Assembly: GCA_947458835.1 (NCBI GenBank)
Contig: CANHBC010000010.1
Location: 1 to 37,947 of the forward strand
Length of the DNA: 37,947 bases
Direction: 5' to 3'
Source of the DNA: Betaproteobacteria bacterium
GTDB taxonomy: Bacteria; Pseudomonadota; Gammaproteobacteria; Burkholderiales; CAIKXV01
Shown here: piece by piece, positions 1 through 8,545 of the stretch
Layout: each line of letters begins with the position of its first letter
Position numbering within the stretch: position 1 is the stretch's first letter
Notes under the pieces: model-generated
The model's input: the letters and a program-made list of their open reading frames with translations, nothing else
Database searches by the model: none
What the model was told of the DNA's origin: nothing
Position numbers and translations under genes: made by a program

Positions 1-1934
1 CCATCAACATCCGCGGCGAGCGTTCGGTCACCTGCAAGGGCGACTTCGATCGCCATCCGTCGCTCGGCCCGCTGCCGCCCGGCGCGCCGCCGATCTGCGA
101 CGAGTTCCGCCACCAGCCCGATGCGCTGGAGCGGGCGGCCGAGCTCGATGCGCAGTACGGACGCAACCCTGACCTCGAAAAGATGCCGATGTACGGCGTG
201 GTGTTCTCGTTCAAGGATCCGTTCGACACGAAGGACATGCGTTCCACCGGCGGCGGCGATACGCGCTACGACATCGACGTGCCGGCGCGCGACCACGTGC
301 TGGTCGAGCAGCTGCGTGCCAAGGGTGCGATCATCTTCGCCAAGGCGGTATGCACCGAGTACAACGGCCGCGCGCACGATCCCGGTGGCCGGCACAAGCC
401 GGCGAAAGTGCTGCCCTCGACCATCGGCTACCAGCGCAGCACCTGGGGCGGCAATCCGTCCAACCCGTACGACACCACCCGCTCCGGCTCGCTCGGGTCC
501 AGCTCCGGCTCCGGCGTCTCGGTCAGTGCGAACCTGTGCATGGCCAGCCTGGGCGAGGAGACGCGCGCATCCTGCCGCGGTCCTTCGAACCACAACTCGG
601 TCGCCCTCATCCTGCCGCACAAGTCGATGATCGGATTCGATGGCGGTGCGATCGGCGTGGACATCTACGTCGACCGCACCGGTATCCTGTGCCGCACCCT
701 GGGTGATTGCGCGAAGGTGCTCGATGCGCTGAAGGACCCGGAGCGCGGGTACTACGATCCGCGCGACGAGTGGACGACCGTGCCGCGTTCGTCGGTCGTG
801 GCCGGTGGCTACGCGCGACATGCCCGCAGCGGGCGCGAGCCGGGTGCGCTGGCCGGCATGCGGCTGGGCGTGATCCGCGAATCGATGGTGTATCCGGCGG
901 GCTCGAAGAGCGAGCAGCCGATCGTCGACGCCGCCTGCGCGGAGATCAAGTCGGTGCTTGGCCGCCACCTGGGCGCGACGCTGGTGGAATCGGGCGACCC
1001 GCTGTGGACGCCCGACCCGGACTGCGAACGGATGACAGTCGACTTCCGTCGTGCACTCGCGCGCATGGTTCCGGTGCTGATGCCCGAGCTCCTGTTCCGG
1101 CTGGGCGCCGACGGCCTGCCGCTGTTCCGCGAGTTCGCCGAGTCGATCGTGCGCACCGAGTTCCAGCCCGGCAAGTTCTTCGGCTCCGGCTCGATGCAGC
1201 CGATCGACTACTTCGTGAACCTCGCCGAGGGCCTGGTGCAGGCGCCGTCGAACCTCGACCTGCCGACGGTGCAGCAGCAGGAGATGGCGATGGCTTTCCG
1301 CTTCCACCTGACCCAATACCTCGGCCGCCGCTCGGCCGACTGGAAGGCGCGCGGCTTCACCGAGTCGGTGGTGGACTTCCCGACGCTGAACGCGCGCACG
1401 AAGTTCTGGGGCGACGACCAGCGCGCCTGGTTCGCCAACTGGGAGGCCGTCGCCGACATGCGCAACCCGCTCGGACAGCGCCAGGGCATCAACGAGCGCA
1501 TCATGCTGCGCGAGCTGCTGCGCCGGGTCGACATGATGGTCATGTACGAGAACCGGCTCGACGCGCTGGTGCGGCTGCACTCGCCGTATCCGCCGGCGAA
1601 GATCGGCAGCGCCGGACAGCCAGGCGTCTGGCAGAACCTGCGGCCGGAATCGCTGAACGGTCCGAACGCTGGGCTGACCGAGGTGCTGGTGCCAGCCGGC
1701 TATGTCGATACGGTCTACGACCCCGAGTTCCGCCTCAGTGCCGACTGCCAGCGCTACGAAACGGTCCGCTCGGAGCGGGCGCAGAAGGTCGCCGCGCCGG
1801 GCCTGCCGTTCTCGCTGGTGTTCCGCTGCGAGCCGGGGCGGGAGGATGTCCTGCTGAAGGTGGCCTCGTCGTACGAGGCCGCCTCGAAGCGGCGGGTGTC
1901 GCCACCGGCGTTCCCGCCGCTGCCGCCGGCCTGA
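1..1934 (+). CDS. Amidase-signature family hydrolase, 5' end missing
   Basis: The reading frame is open from base 3 to the TGA at 1932-1934, so the gene enters from the left edge and its start is outside the window. The Ser-cisSer-Lys machinery of the amidase signature family can be placed: the Lys in FSFKDPFDTK (codon 213-215), the Ser-rich stretch GSSSGSG (about 495-515) in the position of the usual GGSSGGS, and the nucleophile Ser in TRASCRG (codon 570-572). The family hydrolyses amide or ester bonds, and its substrate cannot be told from sequence. The signature is more diverged than in GatA (GEETRAS in place of GTDTGGS), so a tRNA amidotransferase role is unlikely. About 640 residues are visible, longer than most amidases, with a long C-terminal half. 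It converges on the Bug receptor gene at 1981. Family call sure, substrate unknown. Confidence 0.88.
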   Translation, partial: INIRGERSVTCKGDFDRHPSLGPLPPGAPPICDEFRHQPDALERAAELDAQYGRNPDLEKMPMYGVVFSFKDPFDTKDMRSTGGGDTRYDIDVPARDHVLVEQLRAKGAIIFAKAVCTEYNGRAHDPGGRHKPAKVLPSTIGYQRSTWGGNPSNPYDTTRSGSLGSSSGSGVSVSANLCMASLGEETRASCRGPSNHNSVALILPHKSMIGFDGGAIGVDIYVDRTGILCRTLGDCAKVLDALKDPERGYYDPRDEWTTVPRSSVVAGGYARHARSGREPGALAGMRLGVIRESMVYPAGSKSEQPIVDAACAEIKSVLGRHLGATLVESGDPLWTPDPDCERMTVDFRRALARMVPVLMPELLFRLGADGLPLFREFAESIVRTEFQPGKFFGSGSMQPIDYFVNLAEGLVQAPSNLDLPTVQQQEMAMAFRFHLTQYLGRRSADWKARGFTESVVDFPTLNARTKFWGDDQRAWFANWEAVADMRNPLGQRQGINERIMLRELLRRVDMMVMYENRLDALVRLHSPYPPAKIGSAGQPGVWQNLRPESLNGPNAGLTEVLVPAGYVDTVYDPEFRLSADCQRYETVRSERAQKVAAPGLPFSLVFRCEPGREDVLLKVASSYEAASKRRVSPPAFPPLPPA

Positions 1935-1950
1935 CCGGCCCGGGGGCCGG
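1935..1950. terminator. GC-rich hairpin between convergent genes
   Basis: Directly after the amidase stop codon lies an inverted repeat, CCGGCC / GGCCGG around a 4-base loop. It sits between convergent genes (stops at 1934 and 1981) and could end transcription in either direction. No T-run follows, so an intrinsic terminator is only a possibility. Confidence 0.3.
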
Positions 1951-1980
1951 GCAGGGTCAGCTTACGGGGCGGTTCGAGGA

Positions 1981-2976
1981 TTACTCGAACTTGCCCTTGC
2001 GGATGATCGGCCCCCAGCGCTTCTCTTCCTCGCGCACGAAGCGGGTGAACTCCTCCGGCGAACTCGGCGCCGCTTCGATGCCGCGGTCCTTCAGCTGCTG
2101 GCGCACGTCGGCCGTATTGAGCGCGGCTACCATGTCCTTGCTGAAGCGGGCGATCGCGGCCTTCGGCGTCTTCGCCGGCGCGATCAGGCCGTACCAGTTC
2201 GTGGCCTGGTAGCCGGGCACGCCCGCTTCCGCGACCGTGGGCACGTCCGGCAACGCCTCGGCGCGCCTGGCCCCGGTGACCGCCAGCGCGCGCGCCTTGC
2301 CAGCCTGCACCTGGGGCACGGCGGTCGAGATGACCGCGGTGAACATCGGCACCTGGCCGCCGATCAGATCGGTCAGCGCAGGGCCGCCACCCTTGTAGGG
2401 AACGTGGCTCAGCGTGGTGCCGGTCATCGTCTCGAACAGGACGGTCGCAAGGTGGCCGGGACTGCCCACGCCGGAGGTCGCGTAGTTGATCGTGCCCGGC
2501 CTGGCCTTCGCGAGCGCGATCAGGTCCTTCAGCGACTTCGCCTGCACCGACGGATGCACGATCATGATGTTCTGCAGCGTGACCATCATGCCGATCGGCT
2601 CGAAGCTCTTGTACGGGTCGTAGGGCACCTTCTGGATCGCCGGGCTGATCACCAGGTTGCCGATGTGGCCGAACGCCACGCTGTGCCCGTCGGCATCGCT
2701 GCGCGACAGGATCTCCAGCGAGATCACGCCGTTGGCGCCGGGGCGGTTGTCGACCACCAGTTGCTGGCCGAAGGCGTCCTGCAGCTTCGGCTGCAGGATG
2801 CGCGCGACCAGGTCGGTCGCACCGCCCGGCGGGAAGCCGACGATCATCCGCACCGGGCGTGACGGGAAGGACTGTGCCGACGCTGGCACTACGGTGAGGA
2901 GCGCGAGCGCGGCCGCGCCCAGTGCGGCCGGGGCGGTTGGCCGCGGGGGACGGGCGGCGAGGAGGGGCGATTGCAT
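1981..2976 (-). CDS. Bug/TctC-family periplasmic solute-binding protein (1)
   Basis: This 331-residue protein is an extracytoplasmic receptor of the tripartite tricarboxylate transporter (TTT) family. Residues 1-35 form a Sec signal peptide ending ASAQ. The mature protein begins with the family hallmarks FPSRPVRMIVGFPPGG and later VVDNRPGANG, HVPYKGGGPAL and PDVPTVAEAG. Length is typical (about 325). ATG at 2976 is supported by GGAG six bases upstream. A TATGCT hexamer on the minus strand (bases 3009-3014) could be its -10 box, with a poor -35. No TctA or TctB membrane partner is encoded nearby, so this is an orphan receptor that may serve a TTT permease elsewhere or a sensory role. Bug proteins usually bind carboxylates, but the ligand cannot be predicted. 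Confidence 0.95.
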   Translation of the reverse strand: MQSPLLAARPPRPTAPAALGAAALALLTVVPASAQSFPSRPVRMIVGFPPGGATDLVARILQPKLQDAFGQQLVVDNRPGANGVISLEILSRSDADGHSVAFGHIGNLVISPAIQKVPYDPYKSFEPIGMMVTLQNIMIVHPSVQAKSLKDLIALAKARPGTINYATSGVGSPGHLATVLFETMTGTTLSHVPYKGGGPALTDLIGGQVPMFTAVISTAVPQVQAGKARALAVTGARRAEALPDVPTVAEAGVPGYQATNWYGLIAPAKTPKAAIARFSKDMVAALNTADVRQQLKDRGIEAAPSSPEEFTRFVREEEKRWGPIIRKGKFE

Positions 2977-3102
2977 GGCGTCTCCGGTGTCAGGAATGGA
3001 TATTGCCGAGCATAGCCCGAAGCCTCCCGTGTCGCAGGTACGACCGGCGCGTCGACACCGTTGCCCGTGCGCGGGTGATCCCGCGCTGGCGAGCTGCCCG
3101 GT

Positions 3103-4077
3103 TCAGTCGACCAGCACGATCCCGGCACGCCGGATCGCAGCGCCCAGCCGGTTGCGCTCCTCGGCCATGAACCGGCCGAACTGCTCCGCCGTGCCCCCGC
3201 GCAGGACGGCTCCCTGCTGGGTCAGTCGTTCGCGCAGTTCGGGCAGGCGCAGCACGGCCTGCAGTTCCTGGTTGAGCCGCTGCACCAGCGGCTGTGGCGT
3301 CCTCGCCGGTACCACCATGCCCCACCACTGCGTGATGGCGTAGCCGGGCAGCACCTCGGCCACCGGCGGCAGGTCGGGGAGCAGCGGGTCGCGCTGAAGG
3401 CCCGTGGTCGCAATCAGTCGCACGCGTCCGCCCGCCACGTGCGGGACGGCCGCGATCGGCGAAGTGATGATCAGGTGGACCTGGCCGGCGAGCACATCGG
3501 CCAGCGCCGGACCGGCACCCTTGTACGGTACGTGCGACATCTTCACGCCGGCCGCCAGGTTCATCATCTCGCCCGCCAGATGGGCGGGTGTCCCGGTGCC
3601 CGCCGATGCGTAGAGCAGCGGCCGCGACTTCGCGAGTTGCACCAGGTCGGCGACCGTCTTCACCGGCAGCGCACCATGGATCGCCACCACGTTCGCCGCC
3701 GAAGCCAGCAGTCCGACCGGCGCGAAGTCGCGCTCGACATCGAAGGGCAGCCGGTTGCGCATCGCGGGCAGCATCGCGAACACCGTGGTCGATGCGAGCA
3801 GCGCGGTGTGGCCATCCGGGGCAGCCTGTGCGGCGATCTCCGCGCCGATGATTCCGCTCGCCCCGGCTCGGTTGTCGACGACCACCTGCTGGCCGATGCG
3901 TTCGGCGAGCGCCTGCGCGACCGCACGACCGATGATGTCGGGCGCGCCGCCCGGCGCGGAATTCACGATGAAGCGCACCGGCCGTACCGGCCACGGCTGC
4001 TCCGCCGCGGGTGCGGGGGCGGCTACGACCAGCCCCAGCAGCGTGGCCGCCGTACCCCGGGCGACGGATGCATGCAT
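3103..4077 (-). CDS. Bug/TctC-family periplasmic solute-binding protein (2)
   Basis: A second TTT-type receptor of 324 residues. I place the start at ATG 4077, giving a short signal peptide (cleavage near APAAEQPWP) and a normal family length. The longer in-frame extension to 4266 would run into the sulfatase gene and encodes Arg/Pro-rich sequence foreign to the family. Visible hallmarks are PVRPVRFIVNSAPGGAPD, VVDNRAGASG, HVPYKGAGPAL and LPDLPPVAEV. It lies 14 bases downstream of the sulfatase stop codon on the same strand, so the two are probably co-transcribed, suggesting uptake of a sulfatase substrate or product (inference). It differs clearly from receptor 1, so the two are not a recent duplication. 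Confidence 0.93.
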   Translation of the reverse strand: MHASVARGTAATLLGLVVAAPAPAAEQPWPVRPVRFIVNSAPGGAPDIIGRAVAQALAERIGQQVVVDNRAGASGIIGAEIAAQAAPDGHTALLASTTVFAMLPAMRNRLPFDVERDFAPVGLLASAANVVAIHGALPVKTVADLVQLAKSRPLLYASAGTGTPAHLAGEMMNLAAGVKMSHVPYKGAGPALADVLAGQVHLIITSPIAAVPHVAGGRVRLIATTGLQRDPLLPDLPPVAEVLPGYAITQWWGMVVPARTPQPLVQRLNQELQAVLRLPELRERLTQQGAVLRGGTAEQFGRFMAEERNRLGAAIRRAGIVLVD

Positions 4078-4091
4078 GGCGGGATTTCCGT

Positions 4092-5573
4092 TCAGGTCTT
4101 TGCGAAGTACCGTGGCTGGACACCGGGCGGCGGCGTATAGCGGAAGGTGCCGAGCCCGAGGATGGCCTCGGCCCCGCCATGGCGGTCGATGTACACCTGC
4201 TGGTCTGCGCGGGCCAGTGCATCGGCCGCCTGCGGATCGACGATCTTCATCAGGGCGGCCAGGCACTCGGCCCGCACGCCTGCGTGGGCCGGATCGCTGG
4301 CGAGGTCGACCGTCTCCTCCGGATCGGCCTCGAGGTCGAACAGCATCGGCGGCGGAACGAAGTCGCGGAACGCCGCGTAGTGGATGTACTTGTAGCGGCC
4401 GTGCCGGATCATGAACGAGCCCGAGGGAGACGCGGCCGCGTGATACTCGGACAGCACCGTGCGCTGCGGCCGTGCACCGTTGGCCATCGCGATCAGCGAA
4501 TGTCCGGGCAGGTCGGCGTCGTCCGGATGGGCCGGCACGCCCAGCGAATCGAGCGTGGTCTGGAACACGTCGACCAGCGACACCGGCGCATCGATGCGCG
4601 CCCCTTGCGGGACGCCGGGGCCGGCGAGCAGCATCGGGATGCCGGCCGACTCCTCATACATGGTCGACTTGCCCCAGAGGCCGCGGGCGCCCAGGTTGTC
4701 GCCGTGGTCCGACGAGTAGAGCACCCGCGTGTTCGACCACAGCCCGAGATCCTCGACCGTACCGAGGATCTGGCCGACGTTGTCGTCGAGGAAGCTGGTC
4801 AGGCCGAAGTAGCCGGCGAGCGCCCGGCGCACCATGTCGTCGTCGGTGAAACCCTCGTCGAAGCACATCGACCAGCGCTGCCGGTCGATGAACGGATGCC
4901 GTGGCCGCGCCTCCTTCGCATAGAGCTTCGGCCAGGGCAGCGAATCCGGCGGATACAGGTCGTAGAACGCCTGCGGGGCGATCAGCGGGAAATGCGGCGC
5001 GACGAACCCGACATAGAGCACCCACGGACGGTCCCGGTGCTTGGGGGCTTCCTCGCGCAGCCACCGGCGGGTCGCGGTGACGATGTCGCGGTCGTAGCGG
5101 GTGTAGTCGGATTCGCCCGGGCCAGCCTCGGGCCCGAGCTTCATCGCGCCCACGCGCTTCGGCAGTTCGTCGCGGATGAGTCCCAGCAGGTCGCCGACCC
5201 CGTTGACGATGTGCATCGGCAGGATCTCTTCGTCGAACCCGTTGCGGCGTGGGTCGGAGTCCTGATAGTGCAGCTTGCCGATCGACACCGTGCGGTGGCC
5301 GGCCGCCATGGTGCGATGGCCCCAGCTCGGCGGCGAGCCCTCGTAGGCGATCGCGTTGTCCCAGCAACGATGCTCGTGCACGTGGCGGCCGGTGGCGAGG
5401 CTGGCCCGGCCCGGCACGCAGATCGGGCAGTTCGTGTAGGCGCTCGCGAAGCGCGTGCCGCGGGCCGCGAGGCGATCCAGATTGGGTGTCTGCACGATCG
5501 GGTGGCCGGCGTACCCGGCCACCTTCGGGTTGTGCTCGTCGGACAGGATGACGATCAGGTTCGTCGGTTGCAT
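4092..5573 (-). CDS. Cys-type sulfatase (arylsulfatase/choline-sulfatase-like)
   Basis: A 493-residue type I sulfatase hydrolysing sulfate esters. The start is ATG 5573, since GGAGGAG lies a few bases upstream and the protein then begins MQPTNLIVILSDEHN, the usual sulfatase N-terminus with the metal-binding Asp. The formylglycine motif is CVPGRASLATG, with Cys52 as the residue to be converted by a formylglycine-generating enzyme (not in this window). Other active-site motifs are GKLHY (GKxH) and SSDHGDNLG near the middle, followed by LWGKSTMYEES. The N-terminal region resembles choline sulfatases (DNAIAYEG-like segment), but a specific substrate is not assured. No signal peptide is evident, suggesting a cytoplasmic enzyme. 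It is the first gene of a probable two-gene unit with Bug receptor 2. Confidence 0.93.
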   Translation of the reverse strand: MQPTNLIVILSDEHNPKVAGYAGHPIVQTPNLDRLAARGTRFASAYTNCPICVPGRASLATGRHVHEHRCWDNAIAYEGSPPSWGHRTMAAGHRTVSIGKLHYQDSDPRRNGFDEEILPMHIVNGVGDLLGLIRDELPKRVGAMKLGPEAGPGESDYTRYDRDIVTATRRWLREEAPKHRDRPWVLYVGFVAPHFPLIAPQAFYDLYPPDSLPWPKLYAKEARPRHPFIDRQRWSMCFDEGFTDDDMVRRALAGYFGLTSFLDDNVGQILGTVEDLGLWSNTRVLYSSDHGDNLGARGLWGKSTMYEESAGIPMLLAGPGVPQGARIDAPVSLVDVFQTTLDSLGVPAHPDDADLPGHSLIAMANGARPQRTVLSEYHAAASPSGSFMIRHGRYKYIHYAAFRDFVPPPMLFDLEADPEETVDLASDPAHAGVRAECLAALMKIVDPQAADALARADQQVYIDRHGGAEAILGLGTFRYTPPPGVQPRYFAKT

Positions 5574-5614
5574 GTGCAGCTCCTCCGGGGCACGACTCGG
5601 GTGGCCGCGCACTT

Positions 5615-5633
5615 GAATGCTGCCGGCATTCTA
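5615..5633 (-). promoter_or_regulatory. Possible promoter -10 and overlapping palindrome upstream of the sulfatase
   Basis: GAATGC/GCATTC forms a 6-bp inverted repeat with a 5-base spacer (5615-5631). It overlaps a minus-strand TAGAAT hexamer (5628-5633) that resembles a -10 box about 55 bases before the sulfatase start. No good -35 box is visible. It may be an operator or chance. Confidence 0.25.
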
Positions 5634-5666
5634 GCGGGATCGCGTGCGTGCCGGACCGGCGCCACA

Positions 5667-5840
5667 TACTGGAATCGCGCGATCGTCGCCGCGCTTGCGA
5701 TGCCGGAGGTTCGCAGCCGCCTGGCGGCCGAGGCTGGAGAGCCGGTCGGCATGACACCCGCTCAGGCCGGCGCGTTTCATCTCGAGGTAGTCACCCGCTG
5801 GGGCGAGCGGATGCAGCAATCCGGCATCAGACCCGAGTGA
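5667..5840 (+). pseudogene. Remnant of a Bug/TctC receptor gene (C-terminal end only)
   Basis: In the plus frame ending with TGA at 5838-5840, about 57 residues read YWNRAIVAALAMPEVRSRL, then GEPVGMTPAQAGAF, then EVVTRWGERMQQSGIRPE. This is the standard C-terminal tail of Bug receptors, whose usual pattern is LN.EIVKAL..PEVR..L...G.EPVGSTPEEFA.F...E...W...V...GI. Upstream the same frame runs antisense through the sulfatase and has no Bug-like sequence, so the first 80% of the gene is absent. It points opposite to the intact Bug genes on both sides. I read it as a decayed gene truncated by a rearrangement that placed the sulfatase unit here. Confidence 0.75.
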
Positions 5841-6043
5841 TCTTCCGGGAGTGCGACCGAAGCCGGACGACCGACGACAGCCCGGTGCACGGAGCGCCGA
5901 TGCGCAGCGTGGTTTCCTGATGGGTGGGGTCCGTGTCGATCAAGCGGGCAAGCGCGATCCGCTTCCACCGGGGGCATGCGTATCCCGCCCTCCAGGTGCC
6001 GGCATGGAACTCACGTGGACGGACGCCGAGCGGTGGCATCCGC
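5841..6043. other. Intergenic stretch without a recognisable gene
   Basis: About 200 bases lie between the Bug remnant and the stop of Bug receptor 3. Small open frames exist on both strands, but none has a recognisable motif or a Shine-Dalgarno sequence. It is probably degraded sequence connected with the neighbouring remnant. Confidence 0.5.
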
Positions 6044-7021
6044 TCACGGCGCGAGTCTTGCCGCCTTCACGACCCGGGTCCACCGCTCGATATCCTCGCG
6101 AATGATGCGGTCAAAGGCCTCGGGAGTGCCCACCTGCGGCTCCAGGCCCATTCCGGCGAAACGCTCCTTGACGTCGGGTGACGCGACGGTCGCGTGCAGG
6201 TCGCGGGCGATCCGCGCTATCAGCGGGCGCGGCGTGCCGGCGGGCGCAGAAATGCCGAACCAGATGTTGACATCGTAGCCCTTCATTCCCTGCTCGCTGG
6301 TGGTCGGGACGTCGGGGAACACGTCGAGCCGCCGGTTGCCCGCGACGGCGAGTGCCTTGATCTTGCCCGCGCGGATCATCCCCTGCGCGGTGACCGGCGT
6401 GGTGAAGATGATGCTCACCTGCCCTGCGATCATGTCGGTGATCGCAGGTGCGGCACCCTTGTACGGCACGTGCAGGATGTCGGTGCCCGAGAGCATCTTG
6501 AAGTACTCGAGCGCGAGGTGGCTGCTGCCGCCCGCGCCCGAAGATCCGCCCGTAAGCTGGCCCGGTCTCGCCTTGGCGATCGCAATCAGCTCTTTCATGC
6601 TCGCCGCGGGGAACGTCGCGCTGGTCAGCAACATGATCGGCGACCAGCCGAGCAGCGTCACCGAGGCGAAGTCTTCCGGGCGGTAAGGCGTCTTCGCGCG
6701 CAGCGCGAAGTTGATGGCATTGGAGCCCGGGTTGGTCATCAGCAGCGTGTAGCCATCCGGATTGGACCGTGCGACGATTTCGGCGCCAACGAGGCCACCC
6801 GCGCCGCTGCGGTTGTCGATCACGACCTGCTGTCCCCAGGCCTCTGACAGCTTCTGCCCGAGGAGCCGCGCGACGACGTCGTTCGATGCGCCCGGCGGAT
6901 ACGGGACGACAAGCCGCACGGCCCGTACCGGAAAGTCGCTGGCCTTCGGCTGGGCATGCGCGGGAGCGCCAGGCAGCATGGCGGAAAGCAGCACGGTGGC
7001 CACCGCGGATTGAACCCTCAT
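6044..7021 (-). CDS. Bug/TctC-family periplasmic solute-binding protein (3)
   Basis: A TTT-type receptor of 325 residues. ATG 7021 is chosen because GGAGGAGGGG lies just upstream and the protein then starts with a normal signal peptide (MRVQSAVATVLLSAM, cleavage near AHAQ). The longer frame to 7096 adds an unlikely N-terminus. Family hallmarks are FPVRAVRLVVPYPPGASND, VIDNRSGAGGLVGAEIV, HVPYKGAAPAITDMIAGQ and FPDVPTTSEQGM. No membrane partner is encoded near it. It is monocistronic: its 3' end faces the Bug remnant and its 5' side is followed by about 190 bases before the PEP-CTERM gene. The ligand is unknown, most likely a carboxylic acid by family precedent. Confidence 0.95.
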   Translation of the reverse strand: MRVQSAVATVLLSAMLPGAPAHAQPKASDFPVRAVRLVVPYPPGASNDVVARLLGQKLSEAWGQQVVIDNRSGAGGLVGAEIVARSNPDGYTLLMTNPGSNAINFALRAKTPYRPEDFASVTLLGWSPIMLLTSATFPAASMKELIAIAKARPGQLTGGSSGAGGSSHLALEYFKMLSGTDILHVPYKGAAPAITDMIAGQVSIIFTTPVTAQGMIRAGKIKALAVAGNRRLDVFPDVPTTSEQGMKGYDVNIWFGISAPAGTPRPLIARIARDLHATVASPDVKERFAGMGLEPQVGTPEAFDRIIREDIERWTRVVKAARLAP

Positions 7022-7098
7022 GTTCCCCTCCTCCGTGTGCGCTCGGAGCGTCCAGAGCATCACCAGAAACAGCGATCCGGTTTCTTCGACCGGCACAC

Positions 7099-7128
7099 AT
7101 GATAGACGTGGAAACGGCAGGCTGTCCC
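7099..7128 (-). promoter_or_regulatory. Possible sigma70 promoter for Bug receptor 3
   Basis: On the minus strand GGGACA (7123-7128) and TATCAT (7099-7104) are separated by 18 bases, matching 4 and 5 of 6 consensus positions. The start codon lies about 77 bases downstream. The fit is moderate. Confidence 0.3.
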
Positions 7129-7213
7129 GCAGGCCGCCTCGGGTGGCGTGAACGGGAACGCGAGGTGGCCGCCGACCGGGGCGGGAGTGTGTTGTGTTGC
7201 GCGTCGTCTCTTT

Positions 7214-7897
7214 CTACGAAGCGGCCTGGAGGCGGCGGATTCCGTCCCCGGCGTTCCCGCCGCGGGCATTCGCGCGCGCCGCTGCACCGAGACCGGCCAG
7301 GCCGGACATCAGCAGCAGGAGCGGCGCCGGGAGCGGGACTACCGGCGTCGGTGCGGCAAAGATCGCGTCGAACACGACCGGTCTGTAGCCGGACGCGTCG
7401 GGTGGCACGGAGGCAAACTCGACGATGCGCATTGCCGCACCCCAGCCCTTCGCGTTGTCGAACGTGAAATCCGACAGGGTGAGGCCGGGACGCGATAGGC
7501 TGAACTGGAACTGCGGCACCGCGAACGGCCCCGGGAACGGGACGACGTTGAAGGTGAATTCGCCGAAGCCGCCGACGTCTCCCAGGTTAAGGATGTAGCC
7601 AGGTACGCTGAACACCAGGGGCTGTCCGTGTGTGACGTTGAACCACACCCCGGCGACGGCGAAATTCTGCTGGGTCGATGGCCGGTTGAGCAGGTCACCA
7701 ACGGTAGCCGAGAAGAGCACGCTGTCCGCGCCGGTTTCGGTCAAGGTGAGCGAGCCGTAACGGTAGAACTCCGGCAGCAGGGGGGCGTTCGCCGTACCCA
7801 TCACGTAACTCACGCTGTTCGCTGCAGCGAGGCTGGACGCGAAACCCGCCATCGCGACGCACAGGCAACCGGTCAATCGGACGACGGACTGCATCAT
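7214..7897 (-). CDS. PEP-CTERM (VPLPA-type) exported protein
   Basis: A 227-residue secreted protein. It starts with a signal peptide (MMQSVVRLTGCLCVAMAGF, cleavage after SLAAA) and ends with a PEP-CTERM sorting signal: VPLPAPLLLLMSGLAGLG followed by basic residues (AARANAR) and an unusually long tail of about 15 further residues. Such proteins are cut by an exosortase and released to the surface or the exopolysaccharide layer; no exosortase gene is in this window. The core is rich in Phe, Val and Gly and looks like a beta-sandwich, function unknown. ATG 7897 (or the adjacent ATG 7894) is preferred over the frame start at 7972 because GGGAGAG lies just upstream and the signal peptide then begins at once. 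It diverges from a second PEP-CTERM gene at 7994. Confidence 0.85.
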   Translation of the reverse strand: MMQSVVRLTGCLCVAMAGFASSLAAANSVSYVMGTANAPLLPEFYRYGSLTLTETGADSVLFSATVGDLLNRPSTQQNFAVAGVWFNVTHGQPLVFSVPGYILNLGDVGGFGEFTFNVVPFPGPFAVPQFQFSLSRPGLTLSDFTFDNAKGWGAAMRIVEFASVPPDASGYRPVVFDAIFAAPTPVVPLPAPLLLLMSGLAGLGAAARANARGGNAGDGIRRLQAAS

Positions 7898-7993
7898 GGC
7901 ACTCTCCCGATGGTCGGAACATGAGACCGGATGATTGGCCACTCGGCGCCCTGGCGTGTTGACGTGGATCAACCATACAGCGTCGAATAGCAG

Positions 7994-8545
7994 GTGAGCG
8001 ACCGCACGGCAGGCGGGCTTGATCGATGCTTTGCCCTGTCGATCGTGGGCGCCATCGTCGCTGCATTGACCGGCTCCGCCGCTGCCGCCACCGTCACTAC
8101 TGACGCGGTCGGCACCGGCTTCGGTGGCACTAGCCTGATGTTGAACAGTTCATCGGGCGCCGCCGCCACGCTGTCATACGTTGCCGCGCCGACTACCGCC
8201 ACCGGCACCCCCTCGAATGTGAAGTACGGAATCTTCACGCTCGCGTGCCCGGGCTGCTCCCTCCAGGAACTGGGCACCGGCGCCACGCTCAATGCGTTCA
8301 CTTTCGACCTGCTCGTTCAGGACATCAACGAAGGCGGAACGGGCAAGTTCGTCGGATCATCCGCCAGCGGGACGATCTTCAGCGATGTCAGCCCGATCAT
8401 CCTCAACTGGGCGCCGACGTCCATCGGGCCGGGCGCGAACGGCGCTTTGCGCGTTACCTTTGGCATGTCCATCTTCAGCCTGGACGGGTTCACTGGCATC
8501 GTCGCGCCAAACTCGGGGGCAGTGCTCGGACAGACGACGGTCTAG
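7994..8545 (+). CDS. Exported protein, PEP-CTERM type, ended early by an in-frame TAG
   Basis: The frame gives 183 residues from GTG 7994; a TAG just before it (7988-7990) excludes an earlier start. Residues about 10-32 form a signal peptide (CFALSIVGAIVAALTGSAAAA). The mature part is rich in Gly, Ser, Thr and Ala, including LACPGCSLQELGTG, and resembles the extracellular domains of PEP-CTERM proteins, with no enzymatic motif. The frame stops at TAG 8543-8545, but the same frame then continues at once with a PEP-CTERM sorting signal to a second stop at 8647. The gene is therefore probably inactivated or truncated, and its product would be secreted without an anchor. A sequencing error or stop-codon readthrough would also explain it. 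No clear ribosome binding site precedes the GTG. Confidence 0.7.
   Translation: MSDRTAGGLDRCFALSIVGAIVAALTGSAAAATVTTDAVGTGFGGTSLMLNSSSGAAATLSYVAAPTTATGTPSNVKYGIFTLACPGCSLQELGTGATLNAFTFDLLVQDINEGGTGKFVGSSASGTIFSDVSPIILNWAPTSIGPGANGALRVTFGMSIFSLDGFTGIVAPNSGAVLGQTTV

Noticed and set aside
1-1934. GatA subunit of the tRNA amidotransferase
   Set aside because: The amidase signature is too diverged and the C-terminal half is not GatA-like. No gatB or gatC is seen.
1954-1960. GGGTCAG between the first two genes, equal to the core of the REP-like repeats
   Set aside because: Only seven bases match and there is no palindrome around them, so chance occurrence is likely.
4011-5666. A plus-strand frame through the sulfatase gene continuous with the Bug remnant
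   Set aside because: Before 5667 the translation has no Bug similarity and is the antisense of the sulfatase. Only the last 57 codons are meaningful.
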